NCBI GenBank assembly: GCA_902793685.1
Contig: CADBEN010000003.1
Coordinates: 62,001-126,000, forward strand
DNA length: 64,000 bases
Source: an uncultured Lachnospiraceae bacterium
Lineage (GTDB): Bacteria; Bacillota; Clostridia; Lachnospirales; Lachnospiraceae
Direction: 5' to 3'
The translations under genes and the position numbers were made by a program. How positions within the stretch are numbered: the stretch's first letter is position 1; each line of letters opens with the position of its first letter. Positions 1 to 7,536 of this stretch are shown here, in pieces. The notes below the pieces were generated by a model that saw only the letters and a program-made list of their open reading frames with translations, made no database searches and was not told the origin of the DNA.

Positions 1-136
1 GGATCTCCGCATAGACCTTGCCGGTCTCCTGGTCCTCCGCCCGCAGCACCATTTTTCCGGTGAACTGCTGTGCGGCGAAGGCGATCCCGGCCGACGCAAT
101 GACCGCAGTCACTGCAAACAGCGCCCTTCCGGTCAC
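1..136 (-). CDS. DUF1850-like protein, 5' part only (cut by window edge)
   Basis: A GTG start (134-136) shares a GTGA overlap with the TGA stop of the upstream TAXI receptor gene, so the two are translationally coupled. About 45 codons are visible: a hydrophobic export segment at residues 5-20, then a polar beta-like start (KMVLRAEDQETGKVYAEI). Short exported DUF1850 proteins are known to lie between TAXI receptors and the fused TRAP permease, and length, position and N-terminus fit that. The assignment rests mainly on position because the diagnostic part of the domain lies outside the window. Confidence 0.6.
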   Translation of the reverse strand, partial: MTGRALFAVTAVIASAGIAFAAQQFTGKMVLRAEDQETGKVYAEI

Positions 137-1140
137 GGGTTCAATGGGGTCTCGTACCCGTGCTCTTTCCACCATCTCGCCGCGCCGTCGTGCAGCGGGA
201 TCTTCAGATCCGTAACACCGAAGCTGATGTCGATGTTCTTATTCGCGGTGTTATGGCTGGCCTTGATCGCGTCGATGTCATCAAAGATGCAGTCAAGCAT
301 GTCATAGACCATGTCATCGGAGAAAGAATTGCTGACGAGCATGATGTTGTAGACGAAAACGCTCTGGACATCCTCGTCATTGTTATAGGTGCCTGCCGGG
401 ATGGTACTGGCCGCAAAGAAAGGATACTTCGCGATCAGGTTGTCGCGGCCCGCGCCGTCGATCGGGACGATGACCATGTCGTAGCTGAAGGCAAGCTCGG
501 AGACGGTGGCGTTCGGAAGACCGGAGGTGACAAATGCAGCGTCGCAGAGTCCGTTCTTCATCTGGTCGATGGCCTCGCCGTAGGACAGATAGTCGACTTT
601 TGCGTCGGCGTAGGTCATGCCGTATGCCTCGAAGATCATACGGGCGTTCAGCTCGACGCCGGAGTTCGGCGCGCCGACACCGACCTTCTTGCCCCGGAGA
701 TCCTCAACGCTCTTGATCCCGGTGCTTTTCACCGTGACCAGCTGGACGTAGTTCGGCCAGAGCCTCATCATGGAACGGAGTTCCGGCTTCGGTTCTGTGA
801 AGGCACCGAAGCCTTCATAAGCCTGGACCACCGAGTCCTGCATGGAGATTGCCAGCTCGGCGTCATCCTGAGTGATCAGGTTGATGTTCTCCACGGAAGC
901 GCCGGTCGCCTGCGCGCTGGTCTTATATCCCGCGGAACTCAGCACATTCGCGAATGCGCCGCCGATGGGATAATAGATGCCGCTGGTAGGTCCTGTCGCC
1001 ACAGTGATGAACTCATTGGAGCGGACGATGCCGTTCTTTGAGACTTCTCCCGAGCTGCTGCCTCCGCATGACGAGAGCAAGACCGCCATGACGGACAGAG
1101 CAAGAACACAGGATACTGCTTTTCTCAGATTCCTTTTCAT
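133..1140 (-). CDS. TAXI-family TRAP transporter solute-binding lipoprotein
   Basis: A 335-residue extracytoplasmic receptor that would deliver a small organic acid (glutamate- or dicarboxylate-like ligands are typical of the family) to a sodium-coupled TRAP permease. The N-terminus is a lipoprotein signal (hydrophobic residues 9-24, lipobox LLSSC with Cys25). The mature part opens with the TAXI hallmark VATGPTSGIYYPIGG and contains a SVEDLRGKKVGVGAPNSG loop, as in TAXI receptors. Start chosen at 1140, eight bases after GGAGGGGG. The next gene overlaps it by four bases and looks like DUF1850, the usual partner. The permease itself would lie beyond the left edge. Ligand not predictable. Confidence 0.9.
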   Translation of the reverse strand: MKRNLRKAVSCVLALSVMAVLLSSCGGSSSGEVSKNGIVRSNEFITVATGPTSGIYYPIGGAFANVLSSAGYKTSAQATGASVENINLITQDDAELAISMQDSVVQAYEGFGAFTEPKPELRSMMRLWPNYVQLVTVKSTGIKSVEDLRGKKVGVGAPNSGVELNARMIFEAYGMTYADAKVDYLSYGEAIDQMKNGLCDAAFVTSGLPNATVSELAFSYDMVIVPIDGAGRDNLIAKYPFFAASTIPAGTYNNDEDVQSVFVYNIMLVSNSFSDDMVYDMLDCIFDDIDAIKASHNTANKNIDISFGVTDLKIPLHDGAARWWKEHGYETPLNP

Positions 1141-1159
1141 GCTTGTTTCCCCCTCCTGA

Positions 1160-1186
1160 AATGAAATAGAGACTTATTTCATTATA
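1160..1186 (-). promoter_or_regulatory. Candidate operator and -10 box of the TAXI operon
   Basis: AATGAAATA-GAGACT-TATTTCATT is a perfect inverted repeat with 9-base arms (1160-1183). It touches a TATAAT read on the minus strand (1181-1186), which sits 41 bases before the start codon. No good -35 was found at 17 bases (AACTGT is the best). The position over the presumed transcription start would suit a repressor. No regulator gene is adjacent, so the binding protein is unknown. Confidence 0.45.
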
Positions 1187-1320
1187 AATTTAAATATTTA
1201 TAAACAGTTCAATAGATTTCCTGCATATATAAAAAGTATATCCCGTATATATTTGCCGTAATTGCATAATAAAACATTCTATAGATTTACAATTACCTGT
1301 CAGGATAAGTTGAAGTCGCA

Positions 1321-1369
1321 AAAAAGCCGCCGCAGATGCTTAAAATTCCTGCATCTGCGGCGGCTTTTT
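1321..1369 (-). terminator. Intrinsic terminator after hsp20, bidirectional in form
   Basis: A 14-base perfect stem (1326-1339 with 1351-1364) is flanked by A5 on one side and T5 on the other. It can end transcripts from either strand and lies 85 bases past the hsp20 stop. Confidence 0.9.
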
Positions 1370-1453
1370 CAACATGAATATTACTGTTTTTCTATCGTCA
1401 CCTCTGACGGTCTTATCTCTGTTTCTGTGGGCCGGAAAATGCCCTCTCAGGTT

Positions 1454-1888
1454 TTAACCCTCAATCGCGATGTACTTCTTCTCTTCCGGCTTCGGCTGCT
1501 TAGTCTCTGCCTTCGGAACTTCGATTGTCAGGATGCCGTTCTCGTACTTTGCCTTGACATCCTCCTCTTCCACATGCTTACCGACAAAGAAGCTTCTGCG
1601 TGCAGCGCCGGTGTAGCGCTCTCTGCGGATCCAGTGTTCCTTCTCGTCCTTCTCTTCCTGCTCCTGCTCTGCGGTAACGGCGATGGTCAGGGTTCCGTCC
1701 TTCAGCTCCGCCTTGATGTCTTCCTTCTTGACACCCGGAAGGCTGATCTGCAGTTCATAGGACTGCTCCTTTTCCTTCACGTCGGTCTCCATCAGGCTGC
1801 AGGTAGTTCTGGAAGCAGGGGCATTGAACCCGAAATTGAAGAAATCGTCATTCATCATGTGATCAAAAACACTCGGCATAAACATCAT
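1454..1888 (-). CDS. hsp20: Hsp20/alpha-crystallin small heat-shock protein
   Basis: A 144-residue ATP-independent holdase chaperone of the cytoplasm. Residues about 35-140 form the alpha-crystallin domain: ELQISLPGVKKEDIKAELKD (beta strands 2-4), a middle part with RRSFFVGKHVEEEDVKA, and ENGILTIEVPKAE near the end, as in the family. The N-terminus MMFMPSVFDHMMNDDFFNFG is the usual flexible oligomerising segment. Start at 1888 follows AAGGAGG by eight bases. The gene stands alone between a terminator and its own promoter. That promoter carries a CIRCE element, so HrcA-mediated heat-shock control is expected. Confidence 0.95.
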   Translation of the reverse strand: MMFMPSVFDHMMNDDFFNFGFNAPASRTTCSLMETDVKEKEQSYELQISLPGVKKEDIKAELKDGTLTIAVTAEQEQEEKDEKEHWIRRERYTGAARRSFFVGKHVEEEDVKAKYENGILTIEVPKAETKQPKPEEKKYIAIEG

Positions 1889-1998
1889 GGTAATAACCTC
1901 CTTTAATCATGCGGAACAGCCATCCCTTCGGATCATCCGTCCTCCCGGATCAGTGATTCTGTTCTGTTTGTTCCGTCTGTCTTATTTGTTCTAGGCAT

Positions 1999-2040
1999 AA
2001 TATAACACTATGATTAGCAGTCGTCAATACCGAGTGCTAA
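1999..2040 (-). promoter_or_regulatory. hsp20 promoter overlapped by a CIRCE operator
   Basis: TTAGCAGTC-N9-GAGTGCTAA (2014-2040) matches CIRCE (TTAGCACTC-N9-GAGTGCTAA) at 17 of 18 arm positions. On the minus strand TTGACG (2022-2027), 17 bases and TATATT (1999-2004) form a sigma-A promoter whose -35 lies largely inside the CIRCE spacer. Bound HrcA would therefore block RNA polymerase directly. The transcript would have a leader of roughly 105 bases. Confidence 0.9.
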
Positions 2041-2057
2041 TAATTTTTGTGAACATT

Positions 2058-2564
2058 TTATGAACGCAGCAGCATCTCCAGCTCCGAGGCATTCCGGAAC
2101 ATTTCCAGCCGCATGGCTCCCGGCGTGTAGATGTCTCCGCTCCATGTCCCGTCTCTTCCGGGACGGATAAAAAGGACCCGGTCCGCTCTGCGGCCTGCCG
2201 GCGGAAGGCGCCAGGTCTCCGTTTCGAGACATTTCCCGCTCCGGAACAGGATCCGGACCTGCTCCGTCAGTTCTTCTATCTGCCGGGCGAACTCCGCGCA
2301 GCTGCCAAAACAGATCCTGCTCTCCCTTTCCAGCGCCGGCGACGCAAACCATCCCCGGAAGGGATCTGTACTATCAATCCAGAGAACCAGGGGATACCCC
2401 TCTCTCCCATAAGCACCGAGAGCCTCCCGCACAACCTTGATACACGCCGGACTGCCTTCTTCCCGGACGGCCGTGATATGGTACGGGCTGCCTGTCCCGG
2501 GATATGCCATCCTGCCCGTCTTCGGCAGACCCGGTTTTGCTGCTGCTGACATCATATATCTCAT
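2058..2564 (-). CDS. Conserved-looking protein of unknown function
   Basis: 168 residues starting at 2564, seven bases after AGGAGG. An upstream in-frame ATG at 2624 lacks a ribosome-binding site. No signal peptide or membrane segment. The centre has a hydrophobic core YPLVLWIDST followed by RGWFASPALERESRICFGS and a short helix EFARQIEELTEQVRIL. The C-terminus, LFIRPGRDGTWSGDIYTPGA, is beta-like. I recognise no family. It lies 18 bases before the hsp20 CIRCE element but is read on the same strand upstream of it, with no terminator visible between, so read-through into hsp20 is possible. Confidence 0.6.
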   Translation of the reverse strand: MRYMMSAAAKPGLPKTGRMAYPGTGSPYHITAVREEGSPACIKVVREALGAYGREGYPLVLWIDSTDPFRGWFASPALERESRICFGSCAEFARQIEELTEQVRILFRSGKCLETETWRLPPAGRRADRVLFIRPGRDGTWSGDIYTPGAMRLEMFRNASELEMLLRS

Positions 2565-2671
2565 AGCGGAACCTCCTTCTTTCCGATCCGCCCCGGATCT
2601 GTCAGGGGCCGGATCATGGATCATGTCTACATTATCCCGGAACCGATGTCCGGAATTCTTCTCTTCCGGAC

Positions 2672-2708
2672 GAAAAACCCGCCTCCCGGAGCGCCGGGAA
2701 GGCGGGTT
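2672..2708 (-). terminator. Terminator of the 2757-3899 gene
   Basis: GC-rich stem AACCCGCC...GGCGGGTT with an inner CCGG/CCGG extension. On the minus strand it is followed by T5. It lies about 50 bases after the stop codon. Confidence 0.85.
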
Positions 2709-2756
2709 CTGTTTGCTCTTACTCTTATCTTGCTTTTACATTTTTCTTTTTCAGCT

Positions 2757-3899
2757 TTACCATGCCTGGCGGAACACAAAGATATACTGGTCCGAAACAT
2801 CTCCGTAATAGGGATGAATGCTCAGGCTGTCATCCCCGAACACCATAAACTCGCTGTCCCACGGAGTCCCTCCGGGCGTATAACAGTTCATGAGGGTGCC
2901 GTCCTCTGCCGCAGGCTTGCTCCAGCTCTTCGCTTCCTGTCCGGCGACCGTGACCAGGATCTCATTGTCCGAGACGCGCACCACAGACATCTCCGGAAGG
3001 GATGCCGGCGGCACGTCCTCCGAGACCGGGCTGTCAAAGACCAGCTCAGGATGATCGTACTGATACAGACCGTTGATGTCATTGTCCCCGCTGGGATCAT
3101 AATTGCCGTTCCCGTCCACCAGGAAGCCGTCCGGCGTGGTGGTGCCGATCACCATCTCCCCGTCCTTGTTCACATAGTTCTTTCCGCCGATCCAGAGATC
3201 CCGGGCCATGGCCCCGGTCTCCTGCATCCAGTAGCGCTTTCCGTTCCAGAGGACCCATCCGGTCTGCATGGCGCCGTCTTTTCCGAAGAAATACCATTCC
3301 CCGTCGATCTCCCGCCAGCAGGAAGCCAGCATCTCTCCGTCCTCATAGAGATACCAGGTGCCCCGGACTTCCCTCCATTCCTGCTTCGGCTCGGGCTTCG
3401 GCGGCTCGCAGACTATGGACAGGATTCCGTCGTTGTACCAGGGACGGCCGTACACAGATGCTGTCAGATTGTCCACGTATCCGGCCGCTGTCATCGCGCC
3501 GCTCATCTCCGGCGTGTATTCTTCCCCGTTCACATAGATCTTCGGCATTTCCTCAAACACCGCGCCGTCCCGGTTCGCGATGCTGATGGTAAAGCAGTAG
3601 ATGCGCCCGGTCTCGCAGGTCTCCAGCAGGGGCAGGCCTTCCACCGGCCCGGTAAGGGACACCGCCGCCTGGGGCGCAGTCCAGTCCGTCCCGTATTCCT
3701 CGACCCGGATCCCGATCTCCTGATCCGGATAGACCGTCCTCCAGTAACTCTGATCATGCAGTTCCGGCGAGTTTCCCGTCACCGGCAGGGGGATCGAAAA
3801 AACAAAGGTATCCTGCGCCATGGCGGTCCCTGCCGCCAGGGCGGAAACTGCCGCCGCTGCCGCCAGCATGCAGATCAGTCTGTTTCTGAATGTTCTCAT
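2757..3899 (-). CDS. Secreted protein with choline-binding-type wall repeats
   Basis: 380 residues from ATG at 3899, seven bases after AGGAGG. It has a Sec signal peptide (MRTFRNRLICMLAAAAAVSA, cleavage near AMAQ). Residues about 30-155 form an unrecognised beta-rich domain. Residues about 158-250 hold four CW_binding-like repeats (GTWYLYEDGEM, GEWYFFGKDGAMQTGW, KRYWMQETGAM, KNYVNKDGEM) ending in TTPDGFLVDGNG. Residues 255-380 are a second unrecognised domain rich in aromatic residues. Such repeats bind wall polymers, so a surface location is inferred. A TATAAT at 3931-3936 (minus) with a weak -35 is its likely promoter. A paralogue with the same repeat style is at 54731-55744. Confidence 0.8.
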   Translation of the reverse strand: MRTFRNRLICMLAAAAAVSALAAGTAMAQDTFVFSIPLPVTGNSPELHDQSYWRTVYPDQEIGIRVEEYGTDWTAPQAAVSLTGPVEGLPLLETCETGRIYCFTISIANRDGAVFEEMPKIYVNGEEYTPEMSGAMTAAGYVDNLTASVYGRPWYNDGILSIVCEPPKPEPKQEWREVRGTWYLYEDGEMLASCWREIDGEWYFFGKDGAMQTGWVLWNGKRYWMQETGAMARDLWIGGKNYVNKDGEMVIGTTTPDGFLVDGNGNYDPSGDNDINGLYQYDHPELVFDSPVSEDVPPASLPEMSVVRVSDNEILVTVAGQEAKSWSKPAAEDGTLMNCYTPGGTPWDSEFMVFGDDSLSIHPYYGDVSDQYIFVFRQAW

Positions 3900-4064
3900 G
3901 TCTTCCTCCTTGTGGTTCGTCGCTGGTTCCATTATAGCGGACGATGCTGCCGGAATACCATAAAGTATTTCTGTATTATCCTTCCGATTTTCTAAACTGT
4001 GCTATAATGCTCTCACGGGACCGGAATACGGAAACTGCCGGTCCGAAAGAAAGGAATCTGCTTC

Positions 4065-4256
4065 ATGGACGGAAAAACTGCCGCCAGACTCCTGATGATT
4101 CTGGGCGGGATCCTGATCCTGGCTGCCTGCTTCATGGGCATGACCCGGGGTTTTTCGATCCTGGTCGCTGTCCTCGCCGGCTGCGGCGGGATCCTTATGA
4201 ACAACGGAAGACGTTACCTGAACTATTTCAACAAGAATGACCGGGACAAAAAATGA
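4065..4256 (+). CDS. Small two-helix membrane protein
   Basis: 63 residues. Two hydrophobic segments (residues 6-24 and 29-45, the second Gly-rich: ILVAVLAGCGGILM) separated by a short turn, then a charged tail ending NDRDKK. AAAGGAA precedes the ATG by about ten bases. A TATAAT at 4003-4008 gives a plausible promoter, with a poor -35. It is divergent from the wall-repeat gene and ends just before a strong inverted repeat. No family recognised; the coding potential is judged from its membrane pattern and punctuation. Confidence 0.6.
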   Translation: MDGKTAARLLMILGGILILAACFMGMTRGFSILVAVLAGCGGILMNNGRRYLNYFNKNDRDKK

Positions 4257-4269
4257 GCCCGGAAGAGCT

Positions 4270-4315
4270 CAGACAGAACATGAGAAGCGGGAGACCGCTT
4301 CTCATGTTCTGTCTG
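4270..4315. terminator. Perfect 21-bp inverted repeat between converging genes
   Basis: Arms 4270-4290 and 4295-4315 are perfectly complementary, with a four-base GAGA (GNRA) loop. Neither side has a T-run, so it is not a classic intrinsic terminator. Its place between the converging genes at 4065 and 4329 suggests a shared 3'-end hairpin. Confidence 0.7.
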
Positions 4316-4328
4316 TATGACCCGGCGC

Positions 4329-4721
4329 TTATCCGCGCTTCGCCTGCGCCCTGGCCTCAAAGCGGGCTTTGTCGACGACAGCGCGCTGATGCGTGCCTTC
4401 TCCGATGAGGCCGGCTTCATCCGAAGCGCTGACCCGGAAGGTCAGGATCTTTCCGTTGGCGGAGATCTCCGTGACTTCCGTGTCCACAGTCACCTTCATG
4501 CCCGCCGGCGTCGCTGCAGTGTGAGTGACGTTCACCAGTGTTCCCACTGTGGTCTTCCCCGGTTCCAGCGCCGGTGCCACCGAGGACGCTGCCGTGTGCT
4601 CGATGGCCGCGATCATCATCGGCGTCGCGAAGACCGCGACTTCCCCGCTTCCGACCCGCACCGCCAGCTGCTCTTCCGGCACCGTCATCTCATAGTGCCC
4701 CTTCGTTCCGACTGTTACCAT
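4329..4721 (-). CDS. FlK-family hotdog thioesterase
   Basis: 130 residues, a single hotdog domain. Positions equivalent to the FlK catalytic Thr/Glu/His triad are visible as FATPMM, IEHTAA and VTHTAATPAG. The family hydrolyses acyl-CoA thioesters (fluoroacetyl-CoA in the type member); the substrate here is unknown. The start at 4721 follows AAAGGATG. It lies downstream of the SseB-like gene and a broken secreted-peptide gene on the same strand. A second FlK-type domain, fused to a VOC domain, is at 30630-31421. Confidence 0.85.
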   Translation of the reverse strand: MVTVGTKGHYEMTVPEEQLAVRVGSGEVAVFATPMMIAAIEHTAASSVAPALEPGKTTVGTLVNVTHTAATPAGMKVTVDTEVTEISANGKILTFRVSASDEAGLIGEGTHQRAVVDKARFEARAQAKRG

Positions 4722-4808
4722 AGTTTCATCCTTTCATGTCATTTCCTGCTTTTGCCAGGCTTCGCGCTTCCGGCTCCGCGACTTCGCATTTCAGGTCTGC
4801 GCCTTCGC

Positions 4809-4992
4809 TCACACGATCCGTGCGCCGTAGGGCACTGCGTCCACTGCATTCCGCTTCCAGATCCCGTCCGCAGGATCAAAGGTATAGGTAGGTGCCGGCG
4901 GTGACACCCGTCGCGGACAGCATCCCCACCGTTATCACGGCGGTAAGGAGCCAGCTCATTGCCCTTCTCATGACCAGCCTTCTGTTCTTCAT
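4809..4992 (-). pseudogene. Frameshifted small secreted-peptide gene
   Basis: An ATG at 4992, preceded by GAGGGG, opens a signal peptide (MKNRRLVMRRAMSWLLTAVI, then TVGMLSATGVTA) but meets TGA at 4876 after 38 codons. Reading in the next frame from about 4905 continues with YTFDPADGIWKRNAVDAV and stops at 4809. One inserted or lost base near 4900-4910 would restore an exported polypeptide of about 60 residues. This may be a decayed gene or a sequencing error. It begins eight bases after the SseB-like stop. Confidence 0.45.
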
Positions 4993-5000
4993 AGGTCCCC

Positions 5001-6236
5001 TCAAATGTCCCCGGTCTTCTTTTCCGCCTTCTCTTCCGCCTTCTCTTCCGCCTTCTTTTCCTCCGCCTTTTTCGCCGCAGCCGCAAGCACCTTCTCCATT
5101 CCGGCGAGATCCTGAAGCGCGAAGGCAAGCTTCAGGCCGGCAGGATTCACGATGAGTCCCTTCTTCCCGGTCATCGTCGGGATCAGCTTCGAATATTCCA
5201 CAATTGCCGGACGGATCTCCGGCTTTTTCCCGAAGGCGCGGCTGAATTCCGGCGAATCCGTGAATACCGGAACAAACTCATTCCCCTGTCCGTCCTTCGC
5301 CAGCGGGATCCGGAGCTGCTCTCCTTCCTTCAGGGTATACTTTCCGTGCTCATCCGGCGCAGTCCCCTCCGGCGTGATCACCGGAACAAGGAGCCGTGAC
5401 ACCCGGAGCGCCGTGTAAGCTTCGAACTGCCTCCGGCCCAGGATCTCCTTACGCTTTTCGTAATCCACCGTCCACCGCATCTCCTGGGTCAGGTTCAGCC
5501 CGGCGAAAAACAGCTTCGGGTTCTTCACTTCCTTCTGCGGCGTCTCCTCCCACTGGATGGAATTGACGACATCGCCCGCCTTGAAGCGGGCGCGGTACCA
5601 TCCGTTGTCCAGCAGAAGCCATGTGGCGCCGAGATAGCCGAGATAATCGAAAAAGCTCTTCTTTCTTCCATCCGGCATTTCCGTATAGAGCGGGACCTCC
5701 ACGGCATCCAGTTTCCGGAACTGCTTCGCGTACATCTCTGCCGCAAGCTTTGCCCGATCCTGCTCCAGATAAACGCAGCAGAGCCCGGACTCCAGGAAGG
5801 GATAGCCGGTGGTGAGGTCGTAAAGCACGGACAGCTTTTCCGCGCTGCGGACCCGGTTCAGGATCTCGCTGTAGAGGATCTGGTGATTCTCTTCGTAATT
5901 CTCCAGCGGTTTTTCGATCTGCGCCTTTTCCATAGCGGTCATCAGGAACAAAAGCTCCTGCGTCGTAAGTTCCCGTACTGTTTCATATTTCAGGCGGGAC
6001 TCCCAGATCAGTCCGCAGAGCTCTTCCTTCCTTTCGCGGCCGATGCTTTCCTCCCCACAGGGCGCATCCTCGCCGCCGGCCTTCATGCCGTTGATGGGCC
6101 GGATCTCCGGGATCCGGAATCCCGGATGCGCTTCTTTCTGCGCGGCAGCGGAATCCTTCTCCGCTTCCTCCTTCCTCAGCTCAGCTTCCTTCGCCTCATC
6201 TTCGCGCTTCCGCCCGAAGAAATCAAATAATCCCAT
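5001..6236 (-). CDS. SseB-like domain protein with charged repeat tail
   Basis: 411 residues. Residues 1-40 are a charged helix (MGLFDFFGRKREDEAKEAE). Residues about 90-235 are helical and unrecognised. Residues about 265-375 match the SseB N-terminal fold: SRLLVPVITPEG, an LRIPLAKDGQGNEFVPVFTD strand pair, then IVNPAGLKLAFAL. The last 30 residues are a Lys/Glu/Ala coiled-coil repeat (KAEEK units), whose DNA is a short tandem repeat at about 5010-5065. SseB-type proteins are cytoplasmic and their role is unclear. It follows the second hydro-lyase large subunit by 46 bases and may be the last gene of that operon. Start at 6236 is the only good one. Confidence 0.75.
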   Translation of the reverse strand: MGLFDFFGRKREDEAKEAELRKEEAEKDSAAAQKEAHPGFRIPEIRPINGMKAGGEDAPCGEESIGRERKEELCGLIWESRLKYETVRELTTQELLFLMTAMEKAQIEKPLENYEENHQILYSEILNRVRSAEKLSVLYDLTTGYPFLESGLCCVYLEQDRAKLAAEMYAKQFRKLDAVEVPLYTEMPDGRKKSFFDYLGYLGATWLLLDNGWYRARFKAGDVVNSIQWEETPQKEVKNPKLFFAGLNLTQEMRWTVDYEKRKEILGRRQFEAYTALRVSRLLVPVITPEGTAPDEHGKYTLKEGEQLRIPLAKDGQGNEFVPVFTDSPEFSRAFGKKPEIRPAIVEYSKLIPTMTGKKGLIVNPAGLKLAFALQDLAGMEKVLAAAAKKAEEKKAEEKAEEKAEKKTGDI

Positions 6237-6282
6237 ATGTCAGACCTCCGGTTTTTCCAGATTCATTTCTCTCAGCTGCGGT

Positions 6283-7524
6283 TCAGGGGGACACGATCCG
6301 CCCCGCGAGGGCGCAGGCCGCCGCAGTCTTCGGGGAGGCAAGGTAGATCTTCACCTTGCTGGTGCCCATGCGTCCCAAGAAATTCCGGTTGTTGGTGGCC
6401 ACCACCACTTCGTTGTCCGTAAGGATGCCGCCGGTCCGCCCGCAGCAGAGGCCGCAGGAGGGATGGGTCACGATGGCGCCCGCGTCCGTCAGGATCTTCA
6501 GCGTCCCGTTGTCCAGGGCTGCCTTGTAGATCTTCCGGCTTGCCGGGGTCACGATGAATTTCAGGAAGGGCGCGATCTTCTTCCCCTTCAGCACCTCCGC
6601 CGCGGCCTCCAGGTCCTCCAGACGGCCGTTGGTGCAGGAACCGAGGAACACCTGGTCCACCGGGATGGATTCCAGTTCCGCGACAGGCTTCACATTGTCC
6701 ACGTTGGAGGGCACCGCCATCACCGGGACAAAGTCCTCGGCACGGTACTCCATGACCCGCTCGTAGACTGCGTCCTCATCCCCGCGGAGATCCTTCTGGA
6801 ACGCGTCCGGGGTGATGCCGCAGTATTCAAAGGTCTTCTCATCCGGCGCGAAGAGGCCGGCCTTCGCCCCCGCCTCGATGGCCATGTTCGACATGGTCAT
6901 GCGGGAAGCGACCGTCATGTTTTCCACCGTATCCCCGGTGAATTCCAGCGCCTTGTAGGTGGCGCCTGCCGCCGTCAGGTCGCCTATGATCCTGAGGATC
7001 ACGTCCTTAGACATGACGTTCTCCGGCAGCTTTCCGGTGATCTTCACCTTGATGGTCGCCGGCACCCGGATCCAGAGTTCTCCGGTTCCGAGAATGCCTG
7101 CCATCTCCGTGTAGCCGATGCCGGTGGAGAAGGCGCCGACGCAGCCGTAGGTCGTGGTGTGGCTGTCCGTCCCGAACACCACGTCGCCCGGGACCACATG
7201 GCCTGCCTCCGTCATCAGATGGTGGCAGATGCCGTCAGACTGGTGAAGTCTTCTGATCCCCTGTTCCGCCGCGAATTCATTGCTGATCCGGTAGGCGCGG
7301 ATGTCGTCCACCTGGCTCGCCGGGACCAGATGGTCGCAGATGATGACCACGCCGTCCGGGTTCCATACCTTCTGGAAGCCCATCTCCCGGAATTTCGCGG
7401 TGATGAAGGGCATCATAATGTCGTCGCACATGACCCGGTCGACCTTCACGGTGACAATGTCGCCGGGCTTTACGTCCCGCCCCACGTTGCGGGAGATGAT
7501 CTTTTCAACAATGGTCTTTCCCAT
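6283..7524 (-). CDS. 3-isopropylmalate dehydratase/aconitase-family large subunit (LeuC-like), pair A
   Basis: 413 residues, a [4Fe-4S] hydro-lyase large subunit of the short LeuC2/homoaconitase type. Visible: CDHLVPA, the DSHTTTYGCVGAFSTGIG active-site segment, LGSCTNGRLEDL with the first cluster Cys, and THPSCGLCCGRTGGIL with the other cluster cysteines, then NRNFLGRMG. The cluster motif is CGLCCG, not the CGPC I know from ordinary LeuC, so the substrate may not be isopropylmalate. The small subunit lies 12 bases upstream. It is the fifth gene from the HPr-dehydrogenase gene. Confidence 0.85.
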   Translation of the reverse strand: MGKTIVEKIISRNVGRDVKPGDIVTVKVDRVMCDDIMMPFITAKFREMGFQKVWNPDGVVIICDHLVPASQVDDIRAYRISNEFAAEQGIRRLHQSDGICHHLMTEAGHVVPGDVVFGTDSHTTTYGCVGAFSTGIGYTEMAGILGTGELWIRVPATIKVKITGKLPENVMSKDVILRIIGDLTAAGATYKALEFTGDTVENMTVASRMTMSNMAIEAGAKAGLFAPDEKTFEYCGITPDAFQKDLRGDEDAVYERVMEYRAEDFVPVMAVPSNVDNVKPVAELESIPVDQVFLGSCTNGRLEDLEAAAEVLKGKKIAPFLKFIVTPASRKIYKAALDNGTLKILTDAGAIVTHPSCGLCCGRTGGILTDNEVVVATNNRNFLGRMGTSKVKIYLASPKTAAACALAGRIVSP

Positions 7525-7536
7525 ATCCCGCTCCTT

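Larger units (their letters stand above)
1141..1453. other. Intergenic region between TAXI gene and hsp20
   Basis: Holds, from left to right, the TAXI ribosome-binding site, a 9-6-9 inverted repeat with an adjoining TATAAT box, an AT-rich stretch (about 1180-1265) that fits a promoter upstream region, and the hsp20 terminator at 1321-1369. No coding frame with a ribosome-binding site was seen. Confidence 0.6.

Noticed and set aside
4739..5128. Arg/Lys-repeat protein on the minus strand
   Set aside because: The basic repeat is the Lys/Glu/Ala coiled-coil tail of the SseB-like gene read in another frame.
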